From the NCBI GenBank assembly GCA_046351215.1, contig JAXLYX010000006.1, positions 124,001-188,000 of the forward strand: 64,000 nucleotides of DNA. Direction: 5' to 3'. The notes under the pieces were generated by a model, which was not told the origin of the DNA, did not search any database, and worked only from the letters and a program-made list of their open reading frames with translations. Position 1 is the stretch's first letter, and every line of letters starts with the position of its first letter. The position numbers and the translations under genes are program-made. The stretch comes from JAXLYX01 sp046351215 (GTDB lineage Bacteria; Myxococcota_A; Polyangia; Polyangiales; Houyiibacteriaceae). Positions 37,830 to 46,581 of this stretch are shown here, piece after piece.

Positions 37830-38777
37830 TCACGCCCCTTCGCGACGGAGCCACGCGACGATCTGCTCCTCGACGGAGCCCTCGAGCCCGAGCCCGAGAT
37901 CGAGATCGTGGGGGAAGCCGACGTGGCCTCCTTGCTTCGTGTAGACCGAGCGCAGGTGCGACGCACGCTCGAGGCTCGGCTTGACCGTGTGGGCGAAGAC
38001 CATCGGATCCTGCTCCGCCACCACCACGAGCGCGGGAACGTCGATGCGATGCAGACGGGGCGCGACGCTCGCCTTCGCGTAGTAGTCGTCCGGAGACGCG
38101 AAGCCGAAGCGCGGCGCCACGATGCGGGCGTCCCACTCGCGGATCGTCCGGATCCGCCGCGCCTCCGGGATGGTCGAGGGCATCGGGCCCTTCGCCGCGG
38201 CCGCCTCGTAGATCGAGCGCAGGCCGCCGAGGACGTGCATCCGGTAGACCTTGCCCTTCGGACGGTCGATCTCCTCCACCCCGGCCGCGAGGTCGATCGG
38301 CGCGCAGACGGTCGCGATGGAGCCGATGCGGGGGTCGACGCCGTCCTCGCTCGCGTAGCGGAGCACGAGGTGGCCGCCGAGCGAGTAGCCGAGCAGGTGG
38401 ATCCGCTCGACCCCGGCCAGGTCCGGTGATCGCAGCACGGCGCGGAGGTCGTCGGTCAGCCCGGCGTGGTAGATGTCGTCGCCGCCGCGATCGGCGCCGC
38501 GGAGGTTCACCCGAAGGCAGCCGATGCCGGCACGCGCGGCGGCCCGGGCCGCGAGCAGGGCATAGAAGCTCTGGCTCGAGCCGCCGAGACCGTGGACGAC
38601 CACGAGGGCGGTCCCGTGGTGGGGCTCGGGGCCCATGCGTCCCGTGATGCGCACGGTCCCGCGGACCGGATCCTCGAGGGTGGTCCGGAAGTGGCGGGAC
38701 GGCGGAGCGACGCGCGGGCGGGTGAGGGAGCGGAGGAAGGGTCGGAACGTCCAGGCGTGTCCGTGGATCGTCGGCAT
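37830..38777 (-). CDS. YheT-type alpha/beta hydrolase
   Basis: A 315-residue hydrolase of the AB-hydrolase 4 (YheT/ABHD1/3) family. The nucleophile S132 lies in GYSLGGH. Family marks are VVHGLGGSSQSFY, LRVNLRGADRGGDDIYHAGLTDD and the C-terminal HVGF His with Asp in VVAEQDPMV. Relatives act on acyl esters or phospholipids. No signal peptide. It diverges from the TetR gene at 38884; the 106-bp gap holds an inverted repeat that would place both genes under TetR control. Confidence 0.87.
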   Translation of the reverse strand: MPTIHGHAWTFRPFLRSLTRPRVAPPSRHFRTTLEDPVRGTVRITGRMGPEPHHGTALVVVHGLGGSSQSFYALLAARAAARAGIGCLRVNLRGADRGGDDIYHAGLTDDLRAVLRSPDLAGVERIHLLGYSLGGHLVLRYASEDGVDPRIGSIATVCAPIDLAAGVEEIDRPKGKVYRMHVLGGLRSIYEAAAAKGPMPSTIPEARRIRTIREWDARIVAPRFGFASPDDYYAKASVAPRLHRIDVPALVVVAEQDPMVFAHTVKPSLERASHLRSVYTKQGGHVGFPHDLDLGLGLEGSVEEQIVAWLRREGA

Positions 38778-38851
38778 CCGCCCAGCCTAGGGCGACCCAT
38801 CGCCGAGGTCATCCTCTCGAAGGGGATGCCCACCCTTGTATGCGTGCCGAT

Positions 38852-38865
38852 ATACCGGTAGGTAT
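38852..38865. promoter_or_regulatory. Candidate TetR-family operator (palindrome)
   Basis: ATACC-ggta-GGTAT is a perfect inverted repeat of 5-bp arms, 19 bp upstream of the TetR gene start and 75 bp upstream of the divergent hydrolase. TetR regulators usually bind their own intergenic palindromes, so this is the best operator candidate, though the arms are short. Confidence 0.5.
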
Positions 38866-38883
38866 GATGCCGCTGGACCCCGA

Positions 38884-39501
38884 ATGACCGTTCCTTCCGA
38901 AGCCACGTCCCCGCGGCCGTCCGCTCCCACCTCCGAGCTCCGGACCCGCATCCTGCGCGAGGCCACTCGGCTCTTCGCCGAGAAGGGCTATGCGGCCACG
39001 AGCGTCCGCGAGGTCGTGGAGGCGTCCGGCTGCACCAAGCCGGCCCTCTACTACTACTTCAAGAGCAAGGACGCGCTCTTCCTCGAGGCGATCCGCGCCG
39101 AGACCGAGGCCTCGACCCACATCATCGTGCAGTCGATGCCCTCGGGAGACGTCACGACCGTCCGGGCGGGCATGAAGCGCGGTCTCCAGGCCTACGTCGC
39201 CCACATCCGCCAGAACCCGATGGGCATGCGGCTCATCCTCCGGGCGGAGCTCCAGCGCGACGAGGGCCAGCCGGCCTTCGACTTCGACTCGCTGCGGACG
39301 ACCCAGCTCCAGATGATCAAGGACATGCTCGCCCACGGGGTCGCGACCGGCGAGATCCGCAAGGACGTCGACCTCGAGGACGCGGCCCACGCCATCGCGG
39401 GCATGGTCGAGCAGCGGACGCAGCTCTGGCTCGCGGGCGTTCCGATGCCGGAGGACATGGCGGAGCGCGTCCTGCGCATCTTCTTCCACGGCGTGGCCTG
39501 A
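38884..39501 (+). CDS. TetR/AcrR-family transcriptional regulator
   Basis: A 205-residue repressor. The N-terminal helix-turn-helix reads ILREATRLFAEKGYAATSVREV, SGCTKPALYYYFKSKDALFL, typical TetR DNA recognition (residues about 20-66). The C-terminal ligand-binding part is helical and unlike any named subgroup I know. It is divergent from the YheT-like hydrolase, whose expression it likely controls, possibly with a lipid or acyl-CoA as ligand (inference from the neighbour). ATG 38884. A terminator-like stem follows at 39553. Confidence 0.93.
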   Translation: MTVPSEATSPRPSAPTSELRTRILREATRLFAEKGYAATSVREVVEASGCTKPALYYYFKSKDALFLEAIRAETEASTHIIVQSMPSGDVTTVRAGMKRGLQAYVAHIRQNPMGMRLILRAELQRDEGQPAFDFDSLRTTQLQMIKDMLAHGVATGEIRKDVDLEDAAHAIAGMVEQRTQLWLAGVPMPEDMAERVLRIFFHGVA

Positions 39502-39552
39502 GACGGGATCCGGCCGGGCCCCCCGGCCGCCCCGTTCCCGACCCGAAACGCG

Positions 39553-39577
39553 GACGGCCCGCACAGGGCGGGCCGTC
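39553..39577. terminator. Bidirectional hairpin between convergent genes
   Basis: A perfect 10-bp stem (39553-39562 with 39568-39577) with a five-base loop, placed between the stops of the TetR and endopeptidase genes, which face each other. No T tract on either side. Confidence 0.6.
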
Positions 39578-39615
39578 GGCGAGAGGTCGGACCGCGGGAG
39601 GGCCCGCGATGCGGC

Positions 39616-40581
39616 TCAGGGGGCTTCGACCGTCACGTGGACGGTGCCGCGCGAACGGCCACCCCTCCCCCGCCGACTGCGACGCGGCGGCTCGCGATCG
39701 ACGCAGCGATCGTCGGTCGACGGGCAGTGGATGCGGACGTGGAAGTGGTTGTCGTGGCCGCGGGCGTGGTGGCTCATCGCCTCGGCGGCGCGGGCCACCA
39801 TCTCCGGCGACTCGCCGGCCTGCTGCGCGTGCTCGAGGAGCAGGGCCTGGAGGGGGCGGGAGACGAAGACGTACTGGATCGCCGCCTGGTCGAAGACGAG
39901 CATCGACCGGAGCAGCGCCCAGTTCCGGGCCACGTCGAAGCGATAGAGGTTGCCCTGGGCATCCACCCCCGTGCCGTCGGCCGAGACCGGCAGGAAGCGC
40001 TGGGGATGGAAGGGCTGGCCGTTCTCGTCGAGGAAGTAGAAGCCGATGTCCACGTCCCGACCGGAGCGGTGGGAGCGGTGCTTGCGCAGGTGTCCCCCGC
40101 CCTCCCGGCTCAGATCGCCGACGGCGAGCTGCGAGTTCGGGAAGTGGTCGGCCACCTGGCGGGCGGCGTGCTCGATCATCGACACGAGCTCCGCGGTCCC
40201 GAAATGGTTCCCGGCCGAGCTCGACTTCACGTACAGGTGCTGGCCCTCGGCGAGCGGGATGCCGTTGTCGAGGCGGCCACCGCGGCCCGCCCGGCCGATC
40301 GACATGCTGAGGGACTGGGAGAGGGCCTGGTCACGAGGGAGGCCGCTCGACTGGGGTGCCGTGGAGGCGGGACGAGGCGCCGAGCCACGCAGCGCGCTGC
40401 GCGTGGTGGTCTCGGCTCGATGGGGAGGGGTTCGTCGTCGGGATTTGCTCGAGCGGCGCCCGTGGGACGCGCTCACGTGTCCGGCGCGCGGCGAAGCCGC
40501 GGCCTGGTCGGCGAAAGGAACCAGCGCCATGAGGAGCGCCAGGGCCGGAGCCAGGAGGGGGGTACGGCGGGCGTGAGGCAT
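39616..40581 (-). CDS. Penicillin-insensitive murein endopeptidase-like (M74)
   Basis: A 321-residue secreted peptidase-like protein: a signal peptide (about 1-29), a basic, Ser/Arg-rich linker (about 35-85), then the MepA core. Zinc motifs are HRSHRSGRDVDIGFY (about 165-180) and HDNHFHVRIHCP (about 280-290), the same two clusters that bind zinc in E. coli MepA, which cleaves D-Ala-mDAP cross-links. A basic Arg-rich tail follows. A paralogue sits at 57512. Roles could include growth, sporulation or digestion of prey wall; nothing here tells which. Confidence 0.85.
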   Translation of the reverse strand: MPHARRTPLLAPALALLMALVPFADQAAASPRAGHVSASHGRRSSKSRRRTPPHRAETTTRSALRGSAPRPASTAPQSSGLPRDQALSQSLSMSIGRAGRGGRLDNGIPLAEGQHLYVKSSSAGNHFGTAELVSMIEHAARQVADHFPNSQLAVGDLSREGGGHLRKHRSHRSGRDVDIGFYFLDENGQPFHPQRFLPVSADGTGVDAQGNLYRFDVARNWALLRSMLVFDQAAIQYVFVSRPLQALLLEHAQQAGESPEMVARAAEAMSHHARGHDNHFHVRIHCPSTDDRCVDREPPRRSRRGRGGRSRGTVHVTVEAP

Positions 40582-40748
40582 GGCGCGAAGGATGGCAACG
40601 GATTCCGCCGAGCGTAAGGGGACGGTGTAGGTGTTTGTGATACCTTCCCGACCCGGAAGGCGGAGGCTGCCGAGTCCTTCTTGCCATCCGACCCTCGGCG
40701 TGCTTCAACCGCGGCGACCGGCCCCACGGCCGCCCATCGGAGGGACTC

Positions 40749-40991
40749 ATGGACCGCGCTGCGCTGCTCGAGATGTTCAAGACCAAGGCGTCCGAGGTGG
40801 CGGAGAAGCAGTTCCCGCAGCTCTCGGAGAGCAGCGTCATCGCCAGCCTGGGCATCGACTCGCTCGCCATGCTCGAGGTCATCGGCGAGATGGAGCGCGA
40901 GCTCGGGATCACCATCCCGGACGACCAGCTCGTCGGCATCGAGAAGGTCGGGCAGCTCCTGGACGTCGTCCAGAAGCGCATGAAGAAGTGA
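40749..40991 (+). CDS. Acyl carrier protein
   Basis: An 80-residue acidic helical protein. The 4'-phosphopantetheine site is S38 in LGIDSLAM. Length and pattern are those of type II acyl carrier proteins. No fatty-acid or polyketide synthase gene lies next to it, so it is not the usual fab-cluster acpP. ATG 40749 has a GGAGG site. The downstream stem at 41054 closes its unit. Confidence 0.92.
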   Translation: MDRAALLEMFKTKASEVAEKQFPQLSESSVIASLGIDSLAMLEVIGEMERELGITIPDDQLVGIEKVGQLLDVVQKRMKK

Positions 40992-41053
40992 GCCCCGACC
41001 CCGCCCCGCGGCGCCCGAACGGGCCCGGAGAGGCGGGGGAGACGGAAGCGCGA

Positions 41054-41083
41054 AGGGCCGATCGCCTGGCGACCGGCCCTTTC
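41054..41083 (+). terminator. Terminator after acyl carrier protein gene
   Basis: A stem of AGGGCCG-x-TCG paired with CGA-x-CGGCCCT (one mismatch) followed by TTTCGTC, between the convergent carrier-protein and methyltransferase genes. Confidence 0.75.
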
Positions 41084-41112
41084 GTCGTCCGTCCCGGGGG
41101 GCCCCGACCGGC

Positions 41113-41967
41113 TCAGCCGATCTTGCGGAGCTTCATCTGCACGTCGCTCGACCAATGGGCGTCGAACGCGCGGACGCAGGTGTCGAGGTAGCGCTCGTAG
41201 TCGACGAAGACCTGGTCGCCCCACTTCTCGCGGATGGTCTTCTCGTGCAGGCGCAGGCGGCGGAGCCACTCGCCGGTCGTCTTGCCGTAGCTCGTGCGCT
41301 GCGTGCGGACCTCGAGGATCTCCCAGTACGGGTTCACCGCCGCCACGAGCTCCTCGAGGCGCGGGTTCAGGCCGCCCGGGAAGATGACGTCGGCCGTGAA
41401 CTGGAGGTCGGCGAGGTCCTTGCGATTCCTCGGCACGCGGTTGCGGAGGATGGCCTGGAAGCCGAAGCAGGCGCCGGGCTTCACCCAGGTCGACGTCTTG
41501 CGGAAGTACTCGCGGTAGATCTCGATCGCGAGGCCCTGGTGCGACTGGGCCGGCGAGCAGAGGTGGTCGATCATCTCGATCGACACGAGGCCGTCGTACT
41601 TCTCCTCGGGCTCGTAGTCCTTGTAATCGCAGACGATCGCCTTGAGCCCGTCGAGCTTCTTGGCGTGGATCCACTCGCACTGGGCCGTGGAGAGCGTGAT
41701 CCCGTGCGCGCGCTTCACGCCGCGGTCACGGACCAGGTACTCGAGGAACGAGCCCCAGCCGCAGCCGATGTCGAGGGCCAGCGAATCCGGGCCGAGCTCG
41801 GCGTAGTCGGCGAGGATCTTGCACTTCTGGATCTGGGCTTGCTCCAGCGTCTCGTCGCCCGTGAGGTACGACGCCGACGTGTAGTGCATGTTCTCGTCGA
41901 GCCAGAGGTTGAAGAACTCGTTCGAGACGTCGTACGAGACTTCGATGTCGCGCTGCGTGGAGGTCAT
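41113..41967 (-). CDS. SAM-dependent methyltransferase, cyclopropane-fatty-acid synthase type
   Basis: A 284-residue methyltransferase. The Rossmann SAM-binding motif is ALDIGCGWGSFLEYL (about 63-77). The N-terminus (SYDVSNEFFNLWLDENMHYTSA) and VSIEMIDHL with ITLSTAQ match the CFA synthase/mycolic acid methyltransferase group, which adds a methylene or methyl to the double bond of membrane lipid acyl chains. The length is near the mycolic-acid type (about 290) and shorter than E. coli Cfa (382), so it lacks the N-terminal extra domain. ATG 41967 has GGAGG nearby. It converges with the carrier protein gene. Confidence 0.85.
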   Translation of the reverse strand: MTSTQRDIEVSYDVSNEFFNLWLDENMHYTSASYLTGDETLEQAQIQKCKILADYAELGPDSLALDIGCGWGSFLEYLVRDRGVKRAHGITLSTAQCEWIHAKKLDGLKAIVCDYKDYEPEEKYDGLVSIEMIDHLCSPAQSHQGLAIEIYREYFRKTSTWVKPGACFGFQAILRNRVPRNRKDLADLQFTADVIFPGGLNPRLEELVAAVNPYWEILEVRTQRTSYGKTTGEWLRRLRLHEKTIREKWGDQVFVDYERYLDTCVRAFDAHWSSDVQMKLRKIG

Positions 41968-42038
41968 CGGGTCCGGACGATGCCACCAGGAGGCGGCCCT
42001 CGCCAGTCCCCTTGGGGGCCCGATTCCGATTCCGCGAC

Positions 42039-42596
42039 TCAGGCCGGCGCCGGTGCCGGGGCCGGTTCGTCCTCCGGCAGGTCGACGGCCTCCGGGAGCG
42101 AATACCCCAGCAGATACCGGCCGAACAGCCAGGCGACGGAAGCGAGGCCCCAGCCGAGGCCGATGACGACGCCGCCGTCGATGATGCCGCGCCAGGGCTG
42201 CGGGATGGTCTTCACCCAGGTGATGAGGAGCGTCAGACCGACGATCAGCACCCAGCTCGTGATCCGTTGCCGACGCTTCGCGTGGAAGAGGCTCATCACG
42301 AACGGCAGGGCCAGGAGCAGGTGCAGCGGCTTCGGGTTGGCGCCGAGATGGACGGCGCGGCCGACGACGCGCGGGCAATAGCGGAGCTGGAAGCCCCGGT
42401 AGCCTTCCGCGTACGCGTTGAAGACCGCGAACGCGACGTAGAGCGCCTTCTGGCCGGCGGTCATCGTGTGCTCGGTCCACGGCTCGATGGCGAGGGGGAC
42501 GATGCGCCGGAGCGCGGAGCCGAGGATCCAGAAGATCCACGAAATCGCGAAGGTCGCGATGAGCTTCTCTCGCAGCGTTCCTCGGGGCGCGTTCAC
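42039..42596 (-). CDS. Integral membrane protein of unknown function
   Basis: A protein of about 185 residues with four hydrophobic segments (about 10-28, 45-65, 100-120 and 145-170) and an Ala/Pro/Glu-rich C-terminus. No recognised family. Start GTG 42596 is tentative; no strong ribosome site is seen. It precedes the CFA-type methyltransferase on the same strand, 71 bp away. Confidence 0.7.
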   Translation of the reverse strand: MNAPRGTLREKLIATFAISWIFWILGSALRRIVPLAIEPWTEHTMTAGQKALYVAFAVFNAYAEGYRGFQLRYCPRVVGRAVHLGANPKPLHLLLALPFVMSLFHAKRRQRITSWVLIVGLTLLITWVKTIPQPWRGIIDGGVVIGLGWGLASVAWLFGRYLLGYSLPEAVDLPEDEPAPAPAPA

Positions 42597-42640
42597 GGGC
42601 CGGACCGTAGGAGCCGAGCCCGCGCCGTGCAAGGTGCGCG

Positions 42641-43021
42641 CTAGGCGTCGGGCTTGCGGGCGCGGCGGTAGCGGTCGACGACTCCGAGGAGCTCCTCGAC
42701 CTGGAAGGGCTTGCAGAGCCCGAGCACGGCCCCGACCTCGGTCGCTCGGGCCTGCTCGTTCCGGCTGCCCGTGAGGAGCACGGTCGGCGGCACCGCGCCG
42801 ACGTGGTCGCGGAAGGCCTCGAGGACCATCTCCCCGTCCATCCCCGGCATCGCGGCGTCCAGGACGACGAGGCTCGGCATGTGCTCGCGCGTGAGCGCCA
42901 CGGCGGTCGGGCCGTCCGGCGCCTCGATCACCGCGTGGCCTTCCGTCCGGAGGATGCGCGACAGGGCGCGGCGCAAGGCCGGGTCGTCGTCCACCACCAG
43001 GATCGGTCCGTCGTCGCTCAT
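42641..43021 (-). CDS. Single-domain response regulator
   Basis: A 126-residue receiver alone (CheY-like), without an output domain. D11/D12/D13 form the acidic pocket, phosphoacceptor D55 is in VVLDAAMPGMDGE, T84/S86 region in LLTGS, and K104 in GLCKPF. Such proteins relay phosphate or bind a target. The cognate kinase is not adjacent. Start ATG 43021; an in-frame upstream ATG adds four residues. Confidence 0.92.
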   Translation of the reverse strand: MSDDGPILVVDDDPALRRALSRILRTEGHAVIEAPDGPTAVALTREHMPSLVVLDAAMPGMDGEMVLEAFRDHVGAVPPTVLLTGSRNEQARATEVGAVLGLCKPFQVEELLGVVDRYRRARKPDA

Positions 43022-43294
43022 CGCGTCGCCCATTCCCGAGCGCGACAGTTCCACGCGGGATCGGGATTGGAAAGAAATGTTGGACGCTTTTTGCACGACC
43101 GAAACACGGACTCCGCGAATTCCGTGAGCTTTCCGACATCCCGATGGCATGCTGGCGCGATCGCGCCGCGATCCGTCGCGGGTACGACGGATCGTCGCCG
43201 GGGATCGGAACGGATACCGACGTCCTCTGCTGGGGAATGGAATCGGCAGCCCGGCGTCGGACGTCTTACGTTGAGTAGAACGAACAGGAACGGA

Positions 43295-44383
43295 ATGGTC
43301 CGACACGACCGCGGCAAGAGTGGGTTGCGAACGACGCTGGTGGGCTCCGTGATGGCCCACGCGCTCGTCGTCGCGATCGTGCCGCCGCCGTCCCGGACCC
43401 CGCGCCCGGCGCCCGAGCCGCCCTCCATCGCGGAGTTCGAGCTCTCGCCGCTGCCCCAGCCGGTCGTGCCCGAGGCCCCGCGCCATCCTCCGCCGCGGAC
43501 ACCCGCCGTGACGACGCCGAGACCGGTCGCACCGGAGCCCGAGCCTTCCGAGCCCACGCCGAGCCCGGCCGAGGTCGTTCCGACGCCGCCGCCGGTGGAG
43601 GCGAGCACGGCGCCGGCTCCGTCGCCGGTCGTCTCCGTGCCGGGTGGCCTCCGGATCGATCCCCGCGCCGTCGCGCTCGCCGTGCAGCCCGGTCCGTCGA
43701 GCGGAGTGCCGCGCGCGGCCGAGCCCGGTGTCGTCGAGCCCAGCGCCGCGGAGCGCGAGCGCGCCCTCGAAGCCGCCGTGAGCCGTGACCTCGCCGGCGC
43801 GGCGAACGCTCGCCCCTGGGTCTCGCGTCGGGGCCCTCCCGACCTCCATCGCCGCTCGGACGGCAGCTACGTGTACGCGGGCACGGGGTTCTCGGCGCGG
43901 ATCGCCGCGGACGGCAGCATCTCGTTCTCGGACCGCTCGACGGCGGGCTTCGACGGCTTCGGCAATTCCCAGCGCCAGGGCATCACGGCGCACTTCGACC
44001 TCAACGACGTGATGTTCCGACGGCGCGGCAACGACCCGTACCAGGCCGAGCGGAGCTGGTTCATGCGCGAGACCGAGGAGCTCCGGAACCGGCTCTCGGA
44101 CACCGCGCGCGGCGAGCAGGCCGTCACTGCGACGCGCACGGTGCGAGGCCGGCTGCTCCGCATCTGGCAGGACGAGGGGCGCACGCCCGAGCAGCGGCGG
44201 CAGGCCATCTTCCGCATCTGGGACGACTGCGCCGAGGACGAGACCGGCGAAGCCATCCGTCACGCCGTCGTCGGCTGGGTGCGGGAACAGCTCCCGCACG
44301 GCTCCGAGGGTGCGTATACGGACGTCGAGCTCGCCCGTCTCAACGCGGGCCGAGACAGCGCTTCACCCTTTCGGCCTTACTGA
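43295..44383 (+). CDS. TonB-like proline-rich envelope protein
   Basis: A 362-residue protein. A single N-terminal hydrophobic stretch (about 10-30) would anchor it in the inner membrane, followed by a long Pro-rich region (about 30-125, many PxP and EP repeats) like the periplasm-spanning arm of TonB. The rest is helical/basic (FMRETEELRNRLSD, RLLRIWQDEGRTPEQRR) and is not the canonical TonB C-terminal domain; ARNP-like FDGFGNSQRQG is unfamiliar. ATG 43295 is preceded by AGGAA. A 273-bp divergent region separates it from the response regulator. Confidence 0.75.
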   Translation: MVRHDRGKSGLRTTLVGSVMAHALVVAIVPPPSRTPRPAPEPPSIAEFELSPLPQPVVPEAPRHPPPRTPAVTTPRPVAPEPEPSEPTPSPAEVVPTPPPVEASTAPAPSPVVSVPGGLRIDPRAVALAVQPGPSSGVPRAAEPGVVEPSAAERERALEAAVSRDLAGAANARPWVSRRGPPDLHRRSDGSYVYAGTGFSARIAADGSISFSDRSTAGFDGFGNSQRQGITAHFDLNDVMFRRRGNDPYQAERSWFMRETEELRNRLSDTARGEQAVTATRTVRGRLLRIWQDEGRTPEQRRQAIFRIWDDCAEDETGEAIRHAVVGWVREQLPHGSEGAYTDVELARLNAGRDSASPFRPY

Positions 44384-44426
44384 GCGGAACCGCGCGCGAT
44401 CACTCGCTTAAGGCAAGCCCGCCGCG

Positions 44427-44455
44427 TTGCCTGGGAGCGCCGTTCGGTCTATCAC
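44427..44455 (+). promoter_or_regulatory. Candidate sigma-70 promoter of the mutase operon
   Basis: TTGCCT, a 17-bp spacer and TATCAC (44450-44455). It starts about 45 bp before the ATG of the first mutase gene. Pattern match only; no cobalamin riboswitch fits in the short leader. Confidence 0.4.
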
Positions 44456-44502
44456 CCGCGCGCGCGGATCACGCCCCCGCGCCGCCCGTAGAAAGGGTCT
44501 CC

Positions 44503-46581
44503 ATGTCCGAAGGCACGCTCCACATCGCCGGGGACTTCCCGCCCATCGAGGCGGACGCCTGGCGCAAGCTGGTCGAGAAGGATCTGAAGGGGAAGCCCTT
44601 CGACGTCCTCGTCACCGAGCTCGAACCCGGGATCTCGCTCTCGCCGCTCTACACGCGCGCGGACGCGGTCGCCGAGAGCGCGACCGGCTTCCCGGGTACG
44701 CCGCCCTACGTGCGCGGCACGTCGACGCTCGGCAGCTCCGCGCGCGGCTGGAGCGTCTGCCAGGAGTACGACGATCCCCGCATGGAGGCGGCGTCCGAGG
44801 CCATCGCGCGCGATCTCGAGCGCGGCGCCGACGCCATCTGGGTCCGAATCGGCACCGATCACGGCGTGCGCGTGCTCACCGCCGGCGACCTCGAGGCGGT
44901 GCTCCGCGGCGTGAAGCTCGAAGCGACGCCCGTGTACCTCGAGCCGGAGACCGACCTCCTGCCCGTGACCTCGGCCCTCGTGGCGGTGGCGGACGCACGA
45001 GGCGTCGACCGCGCGAAGCTGCGGGGCGGCCTCGGCGCGGACCCGCTCGCCGCGCTGGCCCGCATCGGGACGCTGCCCTCGGGCGTCGAGGCCGCCATGC
45101 GCCACCTCGTGGACGCGGCCTTCTACGCGCGCGAGAACCTCCCCGGCATGCGGGCGGTGCTCGTCTCGTCGCGGCCGTACGCGGACTCCGGCGCGACGAT
45201 CGTCGAAGAGCTCGCGTGGTCGATCGCCTCGGGCCTCGATTACGTGCGCAAGCTCGTCGAGGCCGGCTTCTCCGTCGACGAGGCCGCGCGGCAGATCGTC
45301 TTCGCGTACGCGGTCGGCGGGCACTTCTTCGCCGAGATCGCGAAGCTCCGCGCCGCGCGTCTGCTCTGGTCCAAGGTCCTGAACGCGTCCGGCGCCTCGC
45401 CGGAGGCGCAGGCGATGCTGATGCACGCTCGCACCGCGGCGTTCACGAAGAGCCAGCGCGATCCGTGGGTCAACATGCTCCGTGGCACGGCCGAGTCCTT
45501 CGCCGCGGCGGTCGGCGGTGCCGACAGCATCGCGACCTCGCCCTTCGACGAGGCCATCGGACCCTCCGACGACTTCGCCCGACGCATCGCCCGGAACACG
45601 CAGGTCATCCTGCGCGACGAGTCGAACCTGCACCGTGTCGCCGATCCGGCGGGCGGCAGCTACTACCTCGAGAAGCTCACGGATCAGCTCGCGCGAGCCG
45701 CGTGGGCGGAGCTCCAGAAGGTCGAGGAGCTCGGCGGCATGAGCCGCGCCCTGCAGCTCGGCCACGTGAGCCGCGCCGTCGAGGAGGCGCGCGCGGCCCG
45801 GCTCGCGGCGCTGAAGAAGCGCAAGACCCCGGTGGTCGGCGTGAGCGAGTTCCCGAACCTCGGCGAAGAGAAGGTCGCCCGTCCCGCCGTCGACATGAAC
45901 GAGGTCGAGGGCGAGCTCGGCAACGCCTTCGGTCAGGCGAACGCCGATCAGCGCCATGCCGCGCTCATGGACTTCGCGCGCCTCGCGCAGGGCGCGAACC
46001 ACCGCAAGCCCGGCGAGCTCGTCGCCCACGGAGTCGCGGCCGCCGCCCTCGGCGTCGACCTCTTCAGCATGTCGGCGGCGCTCAAGCTCGGGCAGCCCTC
46101 GGTCCACGTCGAGCCGCTCCGGCCGTTCCGTCAGCCGATGGTCTTCGAGATGCTGCGCGACGCGAGCGATCGGTTCGTCGCCTCGCACGGTCGTCGTCCG
46201 AAGGCCTTCCTCGCGAACCTCGGCACGGTCGCCCAGCACACGGCGCGTGCGATGTGGACGCAGAACGCCCTCGCGGCCGGCGGTCTCGAGCCCGTCTCGG
46301 GCCACGGATTCGCCGACGTCGCGGCCGCGGCCGAGGCCTTCGCCTCGAGCGGCGCCGACATGGCCGTCATCTCCGGGCCCGACGATCTCTATCCCGAGTG
46401 GGTCCCGGCGCTCGCGCCGCTGCTCAAGGGGAAGGGCGCGAAGGTGGTCGCCGTCGCCGGGAAGGTGGGCGAGCACGAGGCCGCCTTCCGCGAGAAGGGC
46501 GTCGACCTCTTCGTCTTCGCCGGAGCCGATCTCTTCGCCATCCACACGTCGCTGCACGAGAAGCTGGGAGTGACCGAATGA
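44503..46581 (+). CDS. mutA: Methylmalonyl-CoA mutase small subunit
   Basis: A 692-residue subunit of the heterodimeric mutase. It has the TIM-barrel domain (YTRADAV, FPGTPPYVRG, RGWSVCQEYDDPR; NTQVILRDESNLHRVADPAGGSYYLE) and a C-terminal B12-like domain whose DxHxxG cobalamin site is missing (GTVAQHTARA... instead). That is normal for the non-catalytic small (beta) chain. Its ATG lies 120 bp after the preceding gene. The stop overlaps the next ATG by four bases (ATGA). The complex turns (R)-methylmalonyl-CoA into succinyl-CoA in propionate, odd-chain and Val/Ile breakdown. Confidence 0.94.
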   Translation: MSEGTLHIAGDFPPIEADAWRKLVEKDLKGKPFDVLVTELEPGISLSPLYTRADAVAESATGFPGTPPYVRGTSTLGSSARGWSVCQEYDDPRMEAASEAIARDLERGADAIWVRIGTDHGVRVLTAGDLEAVLRGVKLEATPVYLEPETDLLPVTSALVAVADARGVDRAKLRGGLGADPLAALARIGTLPSGVEAAMRHLVDAAFYARENLPGMRAVLVSSRPYADSGATIVEELAWSIASGLDYVRKLVEAGFSVDEAARQIVFAYAVGGHFFAEIAKLRAARLLWSKVLNASGASPEAQAMLMHARTAAFTKSQRDPWVNMLRGTAESFAAAVGGADSIATSPFDEAIGPSDDFARRIARNTQVILRDESNLHRVADPAGGSYYLEKLTDQLARAAWAELQKVEELGGMSRALQLGHVSRAVEEARAARLAALKKRKTPVVGVSEFPNLGEEKVARPAVDMNEVEGELGNAFGQANADQRHAALMDFARLAQGANHRKPGELVAHGVAAAALGVDLFSMSAALKLGQPSVHVEPLRPFRQPMVFEMLRDASDRFVASHGRRPKAFLANLGTVAQHTARAMWTQNALAAGGLEPVSGHGFADVAAAAEAFASSGADMAVISGPDDLYPEWVPALAPLLKGKGAKVVAVAGKVGEHEAAFREKGVDLFVFAGADLFAIHTSLHEKLGVTE

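Noticed and set aside
43080..43097. Second -24/-12 like site (TTGGAC...TTTTTGCA) upstream of the TonB-like gene
   Set aside because: The GG to GC distance is 11 rather than 12 bases and the first element is TGGAC, so it does not meet the consensus. It is also on the wrong side of a long leader.
44384..44502. Cobalamin riboswitch before the B12-dependent mutase operon
   Set aside because: Only 119 bases are available and I see no B12 box (GCCACTG-like) or long folded leader.
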